Positions 27,860 through 35,663 of a stretch of DNA of 64,000 nt are shown here, piece after piece; positions within the stretch are counted from its first letter, which is position 1; each line of letters starts with the position of its first letter. The stretch is from Arenicella chitinivorans (GTDB lineage: Bacteria; Pseudomonadota; Gammaproteobacteria; Arenicellales; Arenicellaceae): assembly GCF_014651515.1 (NCBI RefSeq), contig NZ_BMXA01000002.1:620001-684000 (forward strand). Reading direction: 5' to 3'. The position numbers and the translations under genes were made by a program. The notes beneath the pieces are model-generated. The model did no database searches, was not told where the DNA came from, and worked only from the letters and a program-made list of their open reading frames with translations.

Positions 27860-28549
27860 TTAGTTGCCTGGTACGTCGAGTATCAGCACTTCTGCATCTT
27901 CAGTCGCGGTTATGCTAATTTGCTTTTGGTGTGTGACCTGCGCACCATCACCTTGTTTTAGTTCAAACTCACCGAGTTCAATTTTGCCCTTAGAAACCAA
28001 TAGGTAAGCCTGATGCTTGATGGTTTGCTTGATGGTCTGGTTTGCTTGCAGTGTGCCAGCGTAAACGTAAGCATCCTGGTGAATCTGTAACGGCGCAGTG
28101 CCGTTGCCATCCACCAATAAGCTCAGCCCCGAATCATAGGTTTTGGGGAATTCGTGACTGTCCCAGCGCGGTTGAACCCCATGTTTATTGGGTTCAATCC
28201 AGATTTGATAGAGCTGTGTGTCTTCACTCTCCAAGTTGTATTCAGAATGATAGATGCCGGTGCCAGCGCTCATGACTTGGACATCACCGGCGACGGTACG
28301 CCCTTCGTTACCTTGGTTGTCTCGGTGCGTGATCGCCCCTTGTCGAACATAGGTAATGATTTCCATATTCTGATGTGGATGCAGCCCGAAGCCCGTGCCT
28401 GCCTGGATGATGTCGTCATTGATCACGCGCAGTGCGCCAAAGCCCATGCGTTTCGGATCGTAATAACTGGCGAAGCTGAAATGATGGCGGGCGTTTAACC
28501 AGCCATGATCCGCGTGCCCCAGTGTTTCGTATGGAATAGGTGTAATCAT
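27860..28549 (-). CDS. Pirin-family bicupin (YhhW-like)
   Basis: A 229-residue protein with two cupin domains. The metal site is in the N-terminal cupin: FGLHPHQNMEIITYV supplies two His residues and the third sits in GTGIYHSEYN, as in YhhW-type quercetin 2,3-dioxygenases. It also has the DHGWLNARHHFSFA opening of the family. It is 40 bp upstream of azoR and 46 bp after doxX. The activity may be oxidation of quercetin-like compounds or a redox-linked role; the substrate is not known. Confidence 0.93.
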   Translation of the reverse strand: MITPIPYETLGHADHGWLNARHHFSFASYYDPKRMGFGALRVINDDIIQAGTGFGLHPHQNMEIITYVRQGAITHRDNQGNEGRTVAGDVQVMSAGTGIYHSEYNLESEDTQLYQIWIEPNKHGVQPRWDSHEFPKTYDSGLSLLVDGNGTAPLQIHQDAYVYAGTLQANQTIKQTIKHQAYLLVSKGKIELGEFELKQGDGAQVTHQKQISITATEDAEVLILDVPGN

Positions 28550-28595
28550 TTCTGCCTCGTATATGTTTAACCGTTCGTTGTTAGCAAAGAGGGTG

Positions 28596-29024
28596 TCAGT
28601 CTTTCAGAGGGGTTGGAATCAGTAAATCCAGTCCCGGTATGCGTTTGACTGCGGCTGCACCTGGTCCCAACAGTGCGACTGTGATTGCCAGCACCACCAG
28701 CATAAGTGGAAATTCCCAACCGCCGCCTTCACTACTGAAAACCCAACCATTACCTGCATGTACCCAGGTGGCGCCAATCAAGATTGGCAGTGATGCAATC
28801 GCAGCAAGGCGTGTATAAACGCCGATCATTAATGCCGCGCCGCCAACCACTTCGCCAAAGATGGTCAGGTAGGCAAATACTTCCGGGATACCCAAACTGG
28901 CAAAATAACCAGCTGTGCCCGCTGGAGTGAAGATCACTAGTTTTAATAGTCCGTGTGCAAATAGTGTGATGCCTAGTGTTAGACGCAACAGTAGTGCACC
29001 GGCGGCGTGAGTGGGTGTCTGCAT
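28596..29024 (-). CDS. DoxX family membrane protein
   Basis: A 142-residue protein with four hydrophobic segments. It has the family pattern LLLRLTLGITLFAHGLLKL at the N-terminus and GEVVGGAALMIGVYTRLAA in the middle. DoxX-like proteins are linked to quinone and redox stress and to thiosulfate:quinone reduction in archaea; the role in this class is undefined. It is first in the doxX-pirin-azoR operon and divergent from the LysR gene across 106 bp. Confidence 0.9.
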   Translation of the reverse strand: MQTPTHAAGALLLRLTLGITLFAHGLLKLVIFTPAGTAGYFASLGIPEVFAYLTIFGEVVGGAALMIGVYTRLAAIASLPILIGATWVHAGNGWVFSSEGGGWEFPLMLVVLAITVALLGPGAAAVKRIPGLDLLIPTPLKD

Positions 29025-29130
29025 GGTGATACTCCGATAAGTTAATTTGGAGTAAAGACTATAGCTATTTGCATATGGATTGATAATATGGCGTCTACTT
29101 AAATGATTGTTAACTTGTGGTTACTAATAG

Positions 29131-30054
29131 ATGGTTGTTTCGCGTATCCAGATGTTCGTGCAGGTCGTGAAGTCGGGCAGTTTCGCGGCCGCTGCACGTG
29201 CACTCGGTTTGTCGAGTCCTGCCGTGAGTAAACAGGTTCAGGCATTGGAAGAACATCTCGGTGTAAAGCTGCTGTATCGCACCACGCGCCAAGTATCCTT
29301 GACTGAAGAGGGTGCGGTGTATTTTGAACGCGTCGAGAAAGCCATTGATGATCTGAGTGAGGCCGAACAGATGGTGCAGGAACTCAAGGCCTGCCCCACC
29401 GGAAAGCTCAAGGTGAATGCGCCGATGGCATTTGGGACCAAATATCTGGCAGAACCCATTGCCGCCTTTGGACAGGCGTACCCAGATGTTGAGTTGGAGG
29501 TTGACTTCGACGATCGCTGGGTTGACGTGATTGGCGAGGGCTTCGATGTGGTGGTACGTATTGGCGCGTTAAAGGATTCGAGCCTCGTTGCCCGCAAGCT
29601 GGCCGATTGCCCTTTATTGCTGTGTATCGCACCGAGCCTGCTTGAACAGATTGGGCCGATCGAAACAGTCGAACAGTTGTCGACCGTCCCTGCTTTGCTG
29701 TACAACAAGCACGGCTTATCCGAAGATTGGCATTATGTCGATCCAGATGGTAAGCCCGGATCGATCAAAATGAAAAAAGCATTTGCCAGTAACAGTGCCG
29801 CCATGCAGCTGGCTGCGTGCAAAGCAGGCCTGGGCGTCACCGTGCTACCGATATTTGCTGTAATTGACGCCTTAGAGGCGGGTGAACTTGTCCCCTTGTT
29901 ATCTGGGTATCGCACCACGCCGGAGCGTGGTATTTACGCGGTGTTTCCGCAAAATCGCCACCTGTCGACGCGAGTTCGTTTGTTCGTTGACTGGTTGGCG
30001 CAGGCCAGTCCGGACTTTAGCTGGGACTGTGACGCCGATAAGCTGGGACTGTGA
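29131..30054 (+). CDS. LysR-family transcriptional regulator
   Basis: A 307-residue protein with an N-terminal winged helix-turn-helix (residues ~5-60, SGSFAAAARALGLSSPAVSKQVQALEEHLGVKLLYRTTRQVSLTEEG split over the domain) and a substrate-binding domain (~90-295). It is divergent from doxX-pirin-azoR and is the likely activator of that operon. A 22-bp tandem duplication covers its last codons: the stop now lies in the second copy, giving a tail ...DKLGL, whereas one copy would give ...DKPH. The functional domains are intact. Confidence 0.95.
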   Translation: MVVSRIQMFVQVVKSGSFAAAARALGLSSPAVSKQVQALEEHLGVKLLYRTTRQVSLTEEGAVYFERVEKAIDDLSEAEQMVQELKACPTGKLKVNAPMAFGTKYLAEPIAAFGQAYPDVELEVDFDDRWVDVIGEGFDVVVRIGALKDSSLVARKLADCPLLLCIAPSLLEQIGPIETVEQLSTVPALLYNKHGLSEDWHYVDPDGKPGSIKMKKAFASNSAAMQLAACKAGLGVTVLPIFAVIDALEAGELVPLLSGYRTTPERGIYAVFPQNRHLSTRVRLFVDWLAQASPDFSWDCDADKLGL

Positions 30055-30062
30055 CGCCGATA
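30019..30062. repeat. 22-bp exact tandem duplication at the lysR 3' end
   Basis: Bases 30019-30040 and 30041-30062 are identical (unit starts AGCTGGGACT and ends GACGCCGATA). Because 22 is not a multiple of three, the second copy is read in another frame and supplies the stop codon of the LysR gene. Two copies only; it looks like a recent slippage event or an assembly artefact. Confidence 0.95.
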
Positions 30063-30079
30063 AGCCGCATTAGCTGCCG

Positions 30080-31120
30080 CTAGTCCTGGCGTCGAATGGC
30101 AAACGACAGCGCTTGCCCCATTTCCTCGCCAAGGCAAAATACCGTGTGCCAGCAGCAGGAATTCTGGTCGGCCTGCGGTAACAGAATCACATCACCTGTT
30201 CGTACATGGAAGCCGTAACCGGCCTGTATCAGGTGTTGTACAAACGCCTCGGTTTCGTTGATCAAATGGATCAATTCTGTGTGCGCAAAGCTATCGAGGG
30301 CGGTTGCAATTTGTTCAGCATCACGACTCAGGTCTCGCAGAGTTGCCTGCGCCTCTGAAGTTAGGGTGTCAGGCAACGCTTGCTGCGTTATAAACGATTG
30401 GATTTCCTGCACCAGTTGAAACTTAGGCAGCGCCAACCAGTAGGTTTCGCCGCTCAATTGTGCGTACACAACGCCCGCGTGGCCGCGTTCGAGGTCATGA
30501 TGTAAGTAAGCGCCACCGTCCGGCCCATTGAAATACACAATTCGCTCGACTAATTCAAATCGCTGGCATTGCACGATGTCGCGTATGGTTTGGCTGAGCG
30601 CAAGATTGTTGGTGATTGCAGCGGATTCCGGAAACACAGCGGTTGCCAGCTCAGCCGCATAGCGTTGCCGAACGGGGTCGGCGGCCACATCTTCTTCCAG
30701 GTCAACGCCAAATGAGAAGCGAAAACGTAGAGACGCGTCGGCATCATAAAAAGACAGCCATGACACCTTCATCCAAAGGTCTTCGGCCACCGTGTCCTCA
30801 CCTTGAATTGCGTCATAGAGCAGGGTGTCGATTTCCTGATCGTCCCCTTCATTGACCATGCTGCCCATTGGGGCGAATTGTGCGCCGAGTCGTTGTTGAT
30901 ATGGCAGCGCATCTAAAATTGCGTCTAGCTCGTCACCTTCGAGTAGGGCAGTCACTAATGCTTCAGTTTGTGCTAAATCGCTCGCGTGCGAAGCTAGATG
31001 TTGTACCACAGCACGGGGCAAGAGTACGGCGTACCCCTGATTCCAGTGGTCCGGATTCATGTTTGGGGTGGTGGCGTGAGTAAGACCGAGGTCAAAACCT
31101 CGACGAGTGAGTGGCAACAT
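30080..31120 (-). CDS. JmjC/cupin-like protein, possible 2-oxoglutarate oxygenase
   Basis: About 346 residues from the ATG at 31120; TTG at 31132 and ATG at 31060 are alternatives and none has a clear ribosome site. I do not recognise a named family. The middle has AYLHHDLERGHAGVVYAQLSGETYWLALPK and the C-terminus GDVILLPQ followed by CCWHTVF. These look like the double-stranded beta-helix of JmjC/cupin-8 proteins, with H207-x-D209 and H325 as possible iron ligands. Residues ~1-190 have no clear match. It lies downstream of ETF-QO on the same strand (68 bp) and tail-to-tail with lysR. Iron-dependent hydroxylation is inferred from the motif only. Confidence 0.65.
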   Translation of the reverse strand: MLPLTRRGFDLGLTHATTPNMNPDHWNQGYAVLLPRAVVQHLASHASDLAQTEALVTALLEGDELDAILDALPYQQRLGAQFAPMGSMVNEGDDQEIDTLLYDAIQGEDTVAEDLWMKVSWLSFYDADASLRFRFSFGVDLEEDVAADPVRQRYAAELATAVFPESAAITNNLALSQTIRDIVQCQRFELVERIVYFNGPDGGAYLHHDLERGHAGVVYAQLSGETYWLALPKFQLVQEIQSFITQQALPDTLTSEAQATLRDLSRDAEQIATALDSFAHTELIHLINETEAFVQHLIQAGYGFHVRTGDVILLPQADQNSCCWHTVFCLGEEMGQALSFAIRRQD

Positions 31121-31146
31121 GGGGCGTGGCAAAGTAGGCGAGAGGT

Positions 31147-31176
31147 AGGCACGTACTCGAATTCAAGTACGCGCCT
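31147..31176 (-). terminator. Hairpin downstream of ETF-QO
   Basis: An 11-bp inverted repeat (31147-31157 with 31166-31176) with an 8-base loop. On the minus strand the single mismatch becomes a G-U pair. It lies 12 bp past the ETF-QO stop. No U-run follows on that strand, so it may be a weak terminator or an end-stabilising structure. Confidence 0.4.
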
Positions 31177-31188
31177 AAAAACATAGAA

Positions 31189-32853
31189 TTACATTTTTGA
31201 ATAGCTTGGGCCGCCACCACCTTCCGGTGCGATCCATACGATATTCTGCGTCGGATCTTTGATGTCACAGGTCTTGCAGTGGATGCAGTTTTGACCATTG
31301 ATCTGCAGTTTCGGATTGCCTTGTTCTTCGCCGACAATCTCATACACGCCAGCCGGGCAGTAACGCTGCTCGGGCGATGCGTATTCTTTGTAGTTCACCT
31401 CGATGGCTACCGACGGATCTTTAAGGGTTAGGTGGCAGTAGATGTCTTCTTCGTGATAGGTGTTGGATAAAAACACTGAAGACGGCTTGTCAAAACTGAG
31501 TTTGCCATCCGGTTTCGGGTAGCTGATTTTTTCGCATTCTGCGGCCTTTTTGAGTTGCGCGTGGTCCGGTGTGTCGTCGCGCAGAGTTGGCAATCTACCG
31601 CCCAGAATTTGATCAATGTAGTTATACGTGCCGCCGAGCCAAGCACCGAACTTATGCAGTGCCGGACCAAACGACCGAGACTTTTTGAGCTCTTTACCTG
31701 CCCATGATGCGCGGAATGCTGTGTCGTACTGACTCAGAGTTTGTCCCGCTTCCCCACCGGTGCTCAGGTGTTCGAACAGAACTTCTGCCGCGATCATGCC
31801 AGACTTCATTGCGGTGTGCGTGCCTTTGATTTTAGCGAAGTTTAACGTGCCAGCATCACAGCCGACCAGCAAACCGCCGGGCAAGCTCAGTTTACCGAGT
31901 GCGTTCCATCCGCCTTTGGTGATGGCGCGCGCACCGTAACCGAGGCGTTTGCCGCCTTCGAGTACCTTAGCAAATTCCGGGTGGTGCTTCATGCGCTGGA
32001 ACTCGTCGAAGGGACTCAGGTATGGGTTGCTGTAATTCAAATCGATAATAATGCCGAGCGTCACCAAATTATCATTTAAATGATACAAAAAGGACCCGCC
32101 GGTGACCCCTTTGCTCAACGGCCAGCCAGAGCCGTGCACAACTTTACCGGCTTCGTGCTTGTCGGGATTTACTTCCCAAAGCTCTTTGAAGCCAATGCCG
32201 TAATGCTGTGCGTCGGCGTCTGCATTCAAATCAAATTTGGCCATCAGTTCACGACCGAGTTGGCCGCGTGAACCTTCGGCGAAAACCGTGTACTTAGCAT
32301 GTAACTCCATGCCCGGCTCAAAGCTTGGTTTGCGATTGCCTTCAGCGTCGACACCGTTATTCGGCGTGGCTACACCTTTAATGCTGCCGTCCTCGTGGTA
32401 TAACACTTCAGCAGCCGCGAAGCCCGGGTAGATTTCGATACCCAGAGCTTCAGCTTGTTCGCCCAACCATTTCACCACGTTAGACAAGCTTACAATGTAA
32501 TTGCCCTTATTGTGCATGGATGGTGGGATCATAAATCCTGGGAATTTGGTAGACCCCGACTCATTGAACATATGCAGTTCGTCGCGTTTTACTGGCGTCG
32601 AGAGTGGTGCGCCCAGGTCGGCCCAGTTTGGGATCAGTTCGTTGAGTGCTCGTGGTTCGATGACCGCACCAGACAAAATGTGCGCGCCAACTTCGGCACT
32701 TTTCTCCAGCAAGCAGATAGACAGTTCTTTGCCTTGCTCATCCGCGAGTTGTTTCAGTCGAATTGCGGTAGACATGCCGGCCGGGCCGCCACCAACGATG
32801 ACGACGTCGTATTCCATGCTCTCGCGTTGGATTTCTGGGGCTGTGTCACTCAT
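31189..32853 (-). CDS. Electron transfer flavoprotein-ubiquinone oxidoreductase
   Basis: A 554-residue protein. The start is the ATG at 32853 behind GGAGAAAG, giving MSDTAPEIQRESMEYDVV; the frame stays open ~170 bp upstream but the added residues are not family-like. The FAD motif is VIVGGGPAGMSTA. The C-terminal [4Fe-4S] ligands are in RYCPAGVYE and CIHCKTCDIKDPTQNIVW, and the protein ends in the conserved EGGGGPSYSKM. It accepts electrons from ETF and reduces ubiquinone at the inner membrane. It follows the gntR gene (43 bp) and is divergent from etfBA, forming one electron-transfer module for acyl-CoA dehydrogenases. Confidence 0.97.
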   Translation of the reverse strand: MSDTAPEIQRESMEYDVVIVGGGPAGMSTAIRLKQLADEQGKELSICLLEKSAEVGAHILSGAVIEPRALNELIPNWADLGAPLSTPVKRDELHMFNESGSTKFPGFMIPPSMHNKGNYIVSLSNVVKWLGEQAEALGIEIYPGFAAAEVLYHEDGSIKGVATPNNGVDAEGNRKPSFEPGMELHAKYTVFAEGSRGQLGRELMAKFDLNADADAQHYGIGFKELWEVNPDKHEAGKVVHGSGWPLSKGVTGGSFLYHLNDNLVTLGIIIDLNYSNPYLSPFDEFQRMKHHPEFAKVLEGGKRLGYGARAITKGGWNALGKLSLPGGLLVGCDAGTLNFAKIKGTHTAMKSGMIAAEVLFEHLSTGGEAGQTLSQYDTAFRASWAGKELKKSRSFGPALHKFGAWLGGTYNYIDQILGGRLPTLRDDTPDHAQLKKAAECEKISYPKPDGKLSFDKPSSVFLSNTYHEEDIYCHLTLKDPSVAIEVNYKEYASPEQRYCPAGVYEIVGEEQGNPKLQINGQNCIHCKTCDIKDPTQNIVWIAPEGGGGPSYSKM

Positions 32854-32896
32854 GGTCTTTCTCCAAGATTTATTTGCGTGGTTAGTTTTGGGGCAG

Positions 32897-33571
32897 CTAG
32901 GCTGCCGATGACGCAGACATTCGACGTTGAATGCGTTCACGTGCATGTACGATATGGCGTCGCATGGTGACCTCGGCAAGTTCTGGGTCACGTTGTTCAA
33001 TCGCATACACGATTTGGCGATGTTCAATCAATGAGTTGGTGGTGCTGTTGCGCGCAAACTCGTGTTGATAGCGGAACATCTTGATCAGGTTGTATAACTC
33101 GCGCAATAACGCTTGCTCGATTACCTTATTCTTGCTGCCGCGAATGATGGTTTCATGAAACGCATAATCACTTTCAGCGGGAATAAACGCCCCCGAGTTT
33201 TCACGCATGTGCTTGCTTTGCGCGTCGATCAGGCGGTGCAGCTGGTCAATCTCCTGCGATGTCATATTGACCGCAGCCAATGCAACTGCTTTGCTTTCGA
33301 GCGCTTCACGCGTCTCGTACAGCTGCAAAACGAGCTCCATACTCAGTGTCACCACCCGTGCGCCTTGTTGCGGGATATGCTGTATCAGGTTCATGCCCTC
33401 GAGGCGACGTATGGCTTCGCGTAGAGGTCCGCGACTAACGTCCAGCTCCTGAGACAGCTTGGTTTCACTTAATTTAGCACCTTGCGGTATCTCTCCGGTG
33501 ATGATGGCATCACGCAGCGTGCTGGTCAGCTCGCTGCTTAAGGTGCTGGAAAAAGGTGGTACGGTACTCAT
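32897..33571 (-). CDS. GntR/FCD-family transcriptional regulator
   Basis: A 224-residue protein from the ATG at 33571; an ATG at 33610 would add 13 residues but would lie within a probable operator. The N-terminal winged helix (ETKLSQELDVSRGPLREAIRRLEGM) is followed by an all-helical FCD ligand domain with the expected metal/ligand residues (ESDYAFHETI, LIEHRQIVYAI, MRRHIVHARERI). It lies upstream of ETF-QO and divergent from etfBA, with paired palindromes between, so it probably regulates the ETF module in response to a carboxylic acid or acyl ligand. Confidence 0.93.
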   Translation of the reverse strand: MSTVPPFSSTLSSELTSTLRDAIITGEIPQGAKLSETKLSQELDVSRGPLREAIRRLEGMNLIQHIPQQGARVVTLSMELVLQLYETREALESKAVALAAVNMTSQEIDQLHRLIDAQSKHMRENSGAFIPAESDYAFHETIIRGSKNKVIEQALLRELYNLIKMFRYQHEFARNSTTNSLIEHRQIVYAIEQRDPELAEVTMRRHIVHARERIQRRMSASSAA

Positions 33572-33599
33572 GGGGAGGAAAATAGAGGTAAGATGCAAA

Positions 33600-33611
33600 A
33601 ATGTCAACATT
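33600..33611. promoter_or_regulatory. Candidate GntR operator 1
   Basis: The 12-mer AATGTCAACATT is a perfect dyad AATGT-CA-ACATT lying 28 bp upstream of the gntR start codon. It is the exact inverse of the copy at 33662-33673; the centres are 62 bp apart, close to six helical turns. FCD-type GntR proteins typically bind short dyads of this kind. Confidence 0.62.
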
Positions 33612-33661
33612 TATACTGTTTATGTATATTTGCGTCGGCAATAAGACTCATTAATTAGAAA

Positions 33662-33673
33662 AATGTTGACATT
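33662..33673. promoter_or_regulatory. Candidate GntR operator 2
   Basis: The 12-mer AATGTTGACATT (dyad AATGT-TG-ACATT) lies 94 bp upstream of etfB and contains TTGACA, a perfect -35-like hexamer at 33666-33671. No convincing -10 follows at 16-18 bp, so promoter identity is uncertain, while the operator match with site 1 is exact. Confidence 0.62.
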
Positions 33674-33767
33674 AATTGCAAACCATAGGGCTTTCCCCTA
33701 CACTGCACGCACACTCGGCGCTCGGTAGCAGCGCTTGACAAAATGATTCTTTAATTTGGAGTGATAG

Positions 33768-34517
33768 ATGAAAGTTTTAGTCCCAGTTAAACGCGTTATC
33801 GATGCTTATGTCAGCATCCGCGTTAAGAGTGACGGCTCTGGTGTTGATACCGACAACGTCAAAATGTCATTGAACCCATTCTGTGAAATTGCCTTGGAAG
33901 AAGCAATTCGCTTGAAAGAGGCCGGTATTGCCACTGAAGTCGTGCTGGTCAGCGTCGGCAGTGCGGACATCGATACGGTTATCCGGTCGGGTCTTGCCAT
34001 GGGCGCGGATCGTGCTATTCGAATTGATGCCGACAATGACATCGAGCCACTGGCAATCGCAAAAATTTTAAAGTACGTGGTTGAAAAAGAGGAAGCCGGG
34101 TTGGTCATCACTGGTAAGCAGTCTATTGACGGCGATAACAACCAGACTGGCCAAATGTTGTCTGCACTATTGGGTTGGGCGCAGGCCACGTTTGCCTCTG
34201 AGGTGGTGATTGAAGGTGATCAGGCCAAAGTGACGCGAGAAATTGATGGTGGTTTGGAGACGCTGTCTATTCCATTGCCGGCTGTGGTTACCACGGACTT
34301 GCGCTTGAACGAGCCACGTTATCCGACATTGCCTAACATCATGAAAGCAAAGAAGAAGCCGTTGGACGTGATCGCCTTGGCAGATACTGGCGTTGATGCA
34401 AGCAAGCGTCAAACTGTATTGAATGTCAGCCCACCAGAAGAACGTTCTGCGGGTGTGATGGTCGGCTCCGTCGCCGAGCTGGTTGAGAAGCTGAAAAACG
34501 AAGCGAAAGTAATTTAA
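33768..34517 (+). CDS. etfB: Electron transfer flavoprotein subunit beta
   Basis: A 249-residue protein, the normal length, with TTGGAG upstream of its ATG. It has the [20 protein letters not shown] opening, [18 protein letters not shown] and the signature [15 protein letters not shown]-like segment ([18 protein letters not shown]) for AMP binding. It pairs with EtfA to carry electrons from acyl-CoA dehydrogenases to ETF-QO. It lies 15 bp ahead of etfA. Confidence 0.97.
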   Translation: MKVLVPVKRVIDAYVSIRVKSDGSGVDTDNVKMSLNPFCEIALEEAIRLKEAGIATEVVLVSVGSADIDTVIRSGLAMGADRAIRIDADNDIEPLAIAKILKYVVEKEEAGLVITGKQSIDGDNNQTGQMLSALLGWAQATFASEVVIEGDQAKVTREIDGGLETLSIPLPAVVTTDLRLNEPRYPTLPNIMKAKKKPLDVIALADTGVDASKRQTVLNVSPPEERSAGVMVGSVAELVEKLKNEAKVI

Positions 34518-34532
34518 TCGGGGAGAAATAGC

Positions 34533-35459
34533 ATGACGATTTTAGTAATTGCACAACACGACAACGCGACTCTGCACGCGTCGACCCTGAATACCGTGAC
34601 AGCCGCTTCGCAGATTGGCGGTGATGTTCACCTGTTGGTTGCTGGTAGCGGTGCCGCCGATGTGGCAGCTGAAGCGGCGAAGGTCGCGGGTGTCAACAAA
34701 GTACTGCATGCGGATGCCGAGCAGTATAAAGATGGTATTTCAGTTGAAGTTGCCAATTTGGTAGTCAGCCTGGCTGGTGATTATTCGCATATTTTGGCTG
34801 GTGCGACCACCTCGGGTAAAGATATGTTGCCGCGTGTCGCAGCTCTAATTGATTCCTCGCAGATTTCAGACATCATCGCAGTGGAGTCGGCAGACACATT
34901 TAAACGTCCAATTTACGCGGGTAACGCCATCGCTACGGTGCAAAGTAGTGATGCGACCAAAGTATTGACGGTGCGCCCAACTGGTTTTGACGCAGCGGCT
35001 ACCGACGGCTCAGCTGAAGTAGTCAGTGTGGATTCGCCAGCTGCGGTGGGTTCAACTGCATTGGTTGGTCGAGAGTTAACCGAGTCAGCACGCCCAGACC
35101 TGGGTGCAGCGGATGTGGTTGTCTCCGGTGGTCGCGGTGTAGGGAGTGCCGAAAATTTTAAGATCATCGAGAGTCTGGCGGACAAACTTGGTGCTGCCGT
35201 TGGTGCATCCCGTGCGGCAGTTGACGCAGGTTACGTGCCAAACGACTATCAAGTTGGTCAAACCGGTAAAGTGGTTGCGCCGAACTTGTACATTGCAGTC
35301 GGCATATCGGGTGCGATTCAGCACTTGGCTGGTATGAAAGACAGCAAGGTGATTGTTGCGATTAACAAAGACGAAGAAGCCCCAATATTCCAGGTGGCGG
35401 ATTACGGCTTAGTTGCTGACTTGTTTGAAGCGGTTCCCGAGTTGGTGAACGCACTGTAA
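34533..35459 (+). CDS. etfA: Electron transfer flavoprotein subunit alpha
   Basis: A 308-residue protein with GGGGAG upstream of its ATG. The FAD-binding C-terminal domain is clear: [51 protein letters not shown] and [13 protein letters not shown]. The N-terminal half is the ETF alpha/beta domain. It follows etfB by 15 bp and ends 22 bp before an intrinsic terminator. Confidence 0.97.
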   Translation: MTILVIAQHDNATLHASTLNTVTAASQIGGDVHLLVAGSGAADVAAEAAKVAGVNKVLHADAEQYKDGISVEVANLVVSLAGDYSHILAGATTSGKDMLPRVAALIDSSQISDIIAVESADTFKRPIYAGNAIATVQSSDATKVLTVRPTGFDAAATDGSAEVVSVDSPAAVGSTALVGRELTESARPDLGAADVVVSGGRGVGSAENFKIIESLADKLGAAVGASRAAVDAGYVPNDYQVGQTGKVVAPNLYIAVGISGAIQHLAGMKDSKVIVAINKDEEAPIFQVADYGLVADLFEAVPELVNAL

Positions 35460-35481
35460 GGTTCGATTAGTATCTTGTCTT

Positions 35482-35518
35482 AAAAAAGCCTCAAGAACAC
35501 AATCTTGGGGCTTTTTTT
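35482..35518 (+). terminator. Intrinsic terminator of etfBA
   Basis: A 15-bp stem (AAAAAAGCCTCAAGA with TCTTGGGGCTTTTTT, one G-T wobble) around a 6-base loop and a run of seven T. It is 22 bp past the etfA stop codon. The A-run on the left arm makes it potentially bidirectional. Confidence 0.9.
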
Positions 35519-35563
35519 ATGCCCGATATTGGTCTGTTGCATAGTGTTTTTGTACGACTTCTA

Positions 35564-35569
35564 TATAAT
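35564..35569 (+). promoter_or_regulatory. Candidate -10 box upstream of gap
   Basis: A perfect TATAAT lies ~95 bp upstream of the GAPDH start. The nearest -35-like hexamer (TTGCAT, 35537-35542) is 21 bp away, too far for ideal spacing, so the promoter assignment is tentative. Confidence 0.4.
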
Positions 35570-35663
35570 TCGGGCTCCACGAAAAAACCGCCTGTTTTGA
35601 ACACTGTTGCGCAATGCAGAGTGCCGCAGGCCCGATCAACACGTCAAATTTGAAGAGGCTAAT

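Noticed and set aside
29131-30054. LysR gene as a pseudogene because of the duplication
   Set aside because: Both domains are full length; only the last two to four residues change.
32455-32970. 171-residue open frame on the plus strand opposite ETF-QO and gntR
   Set aside because: Antisense to two conserved genes and rich in His/Trp/Arg as expected from the reverse of their codons.
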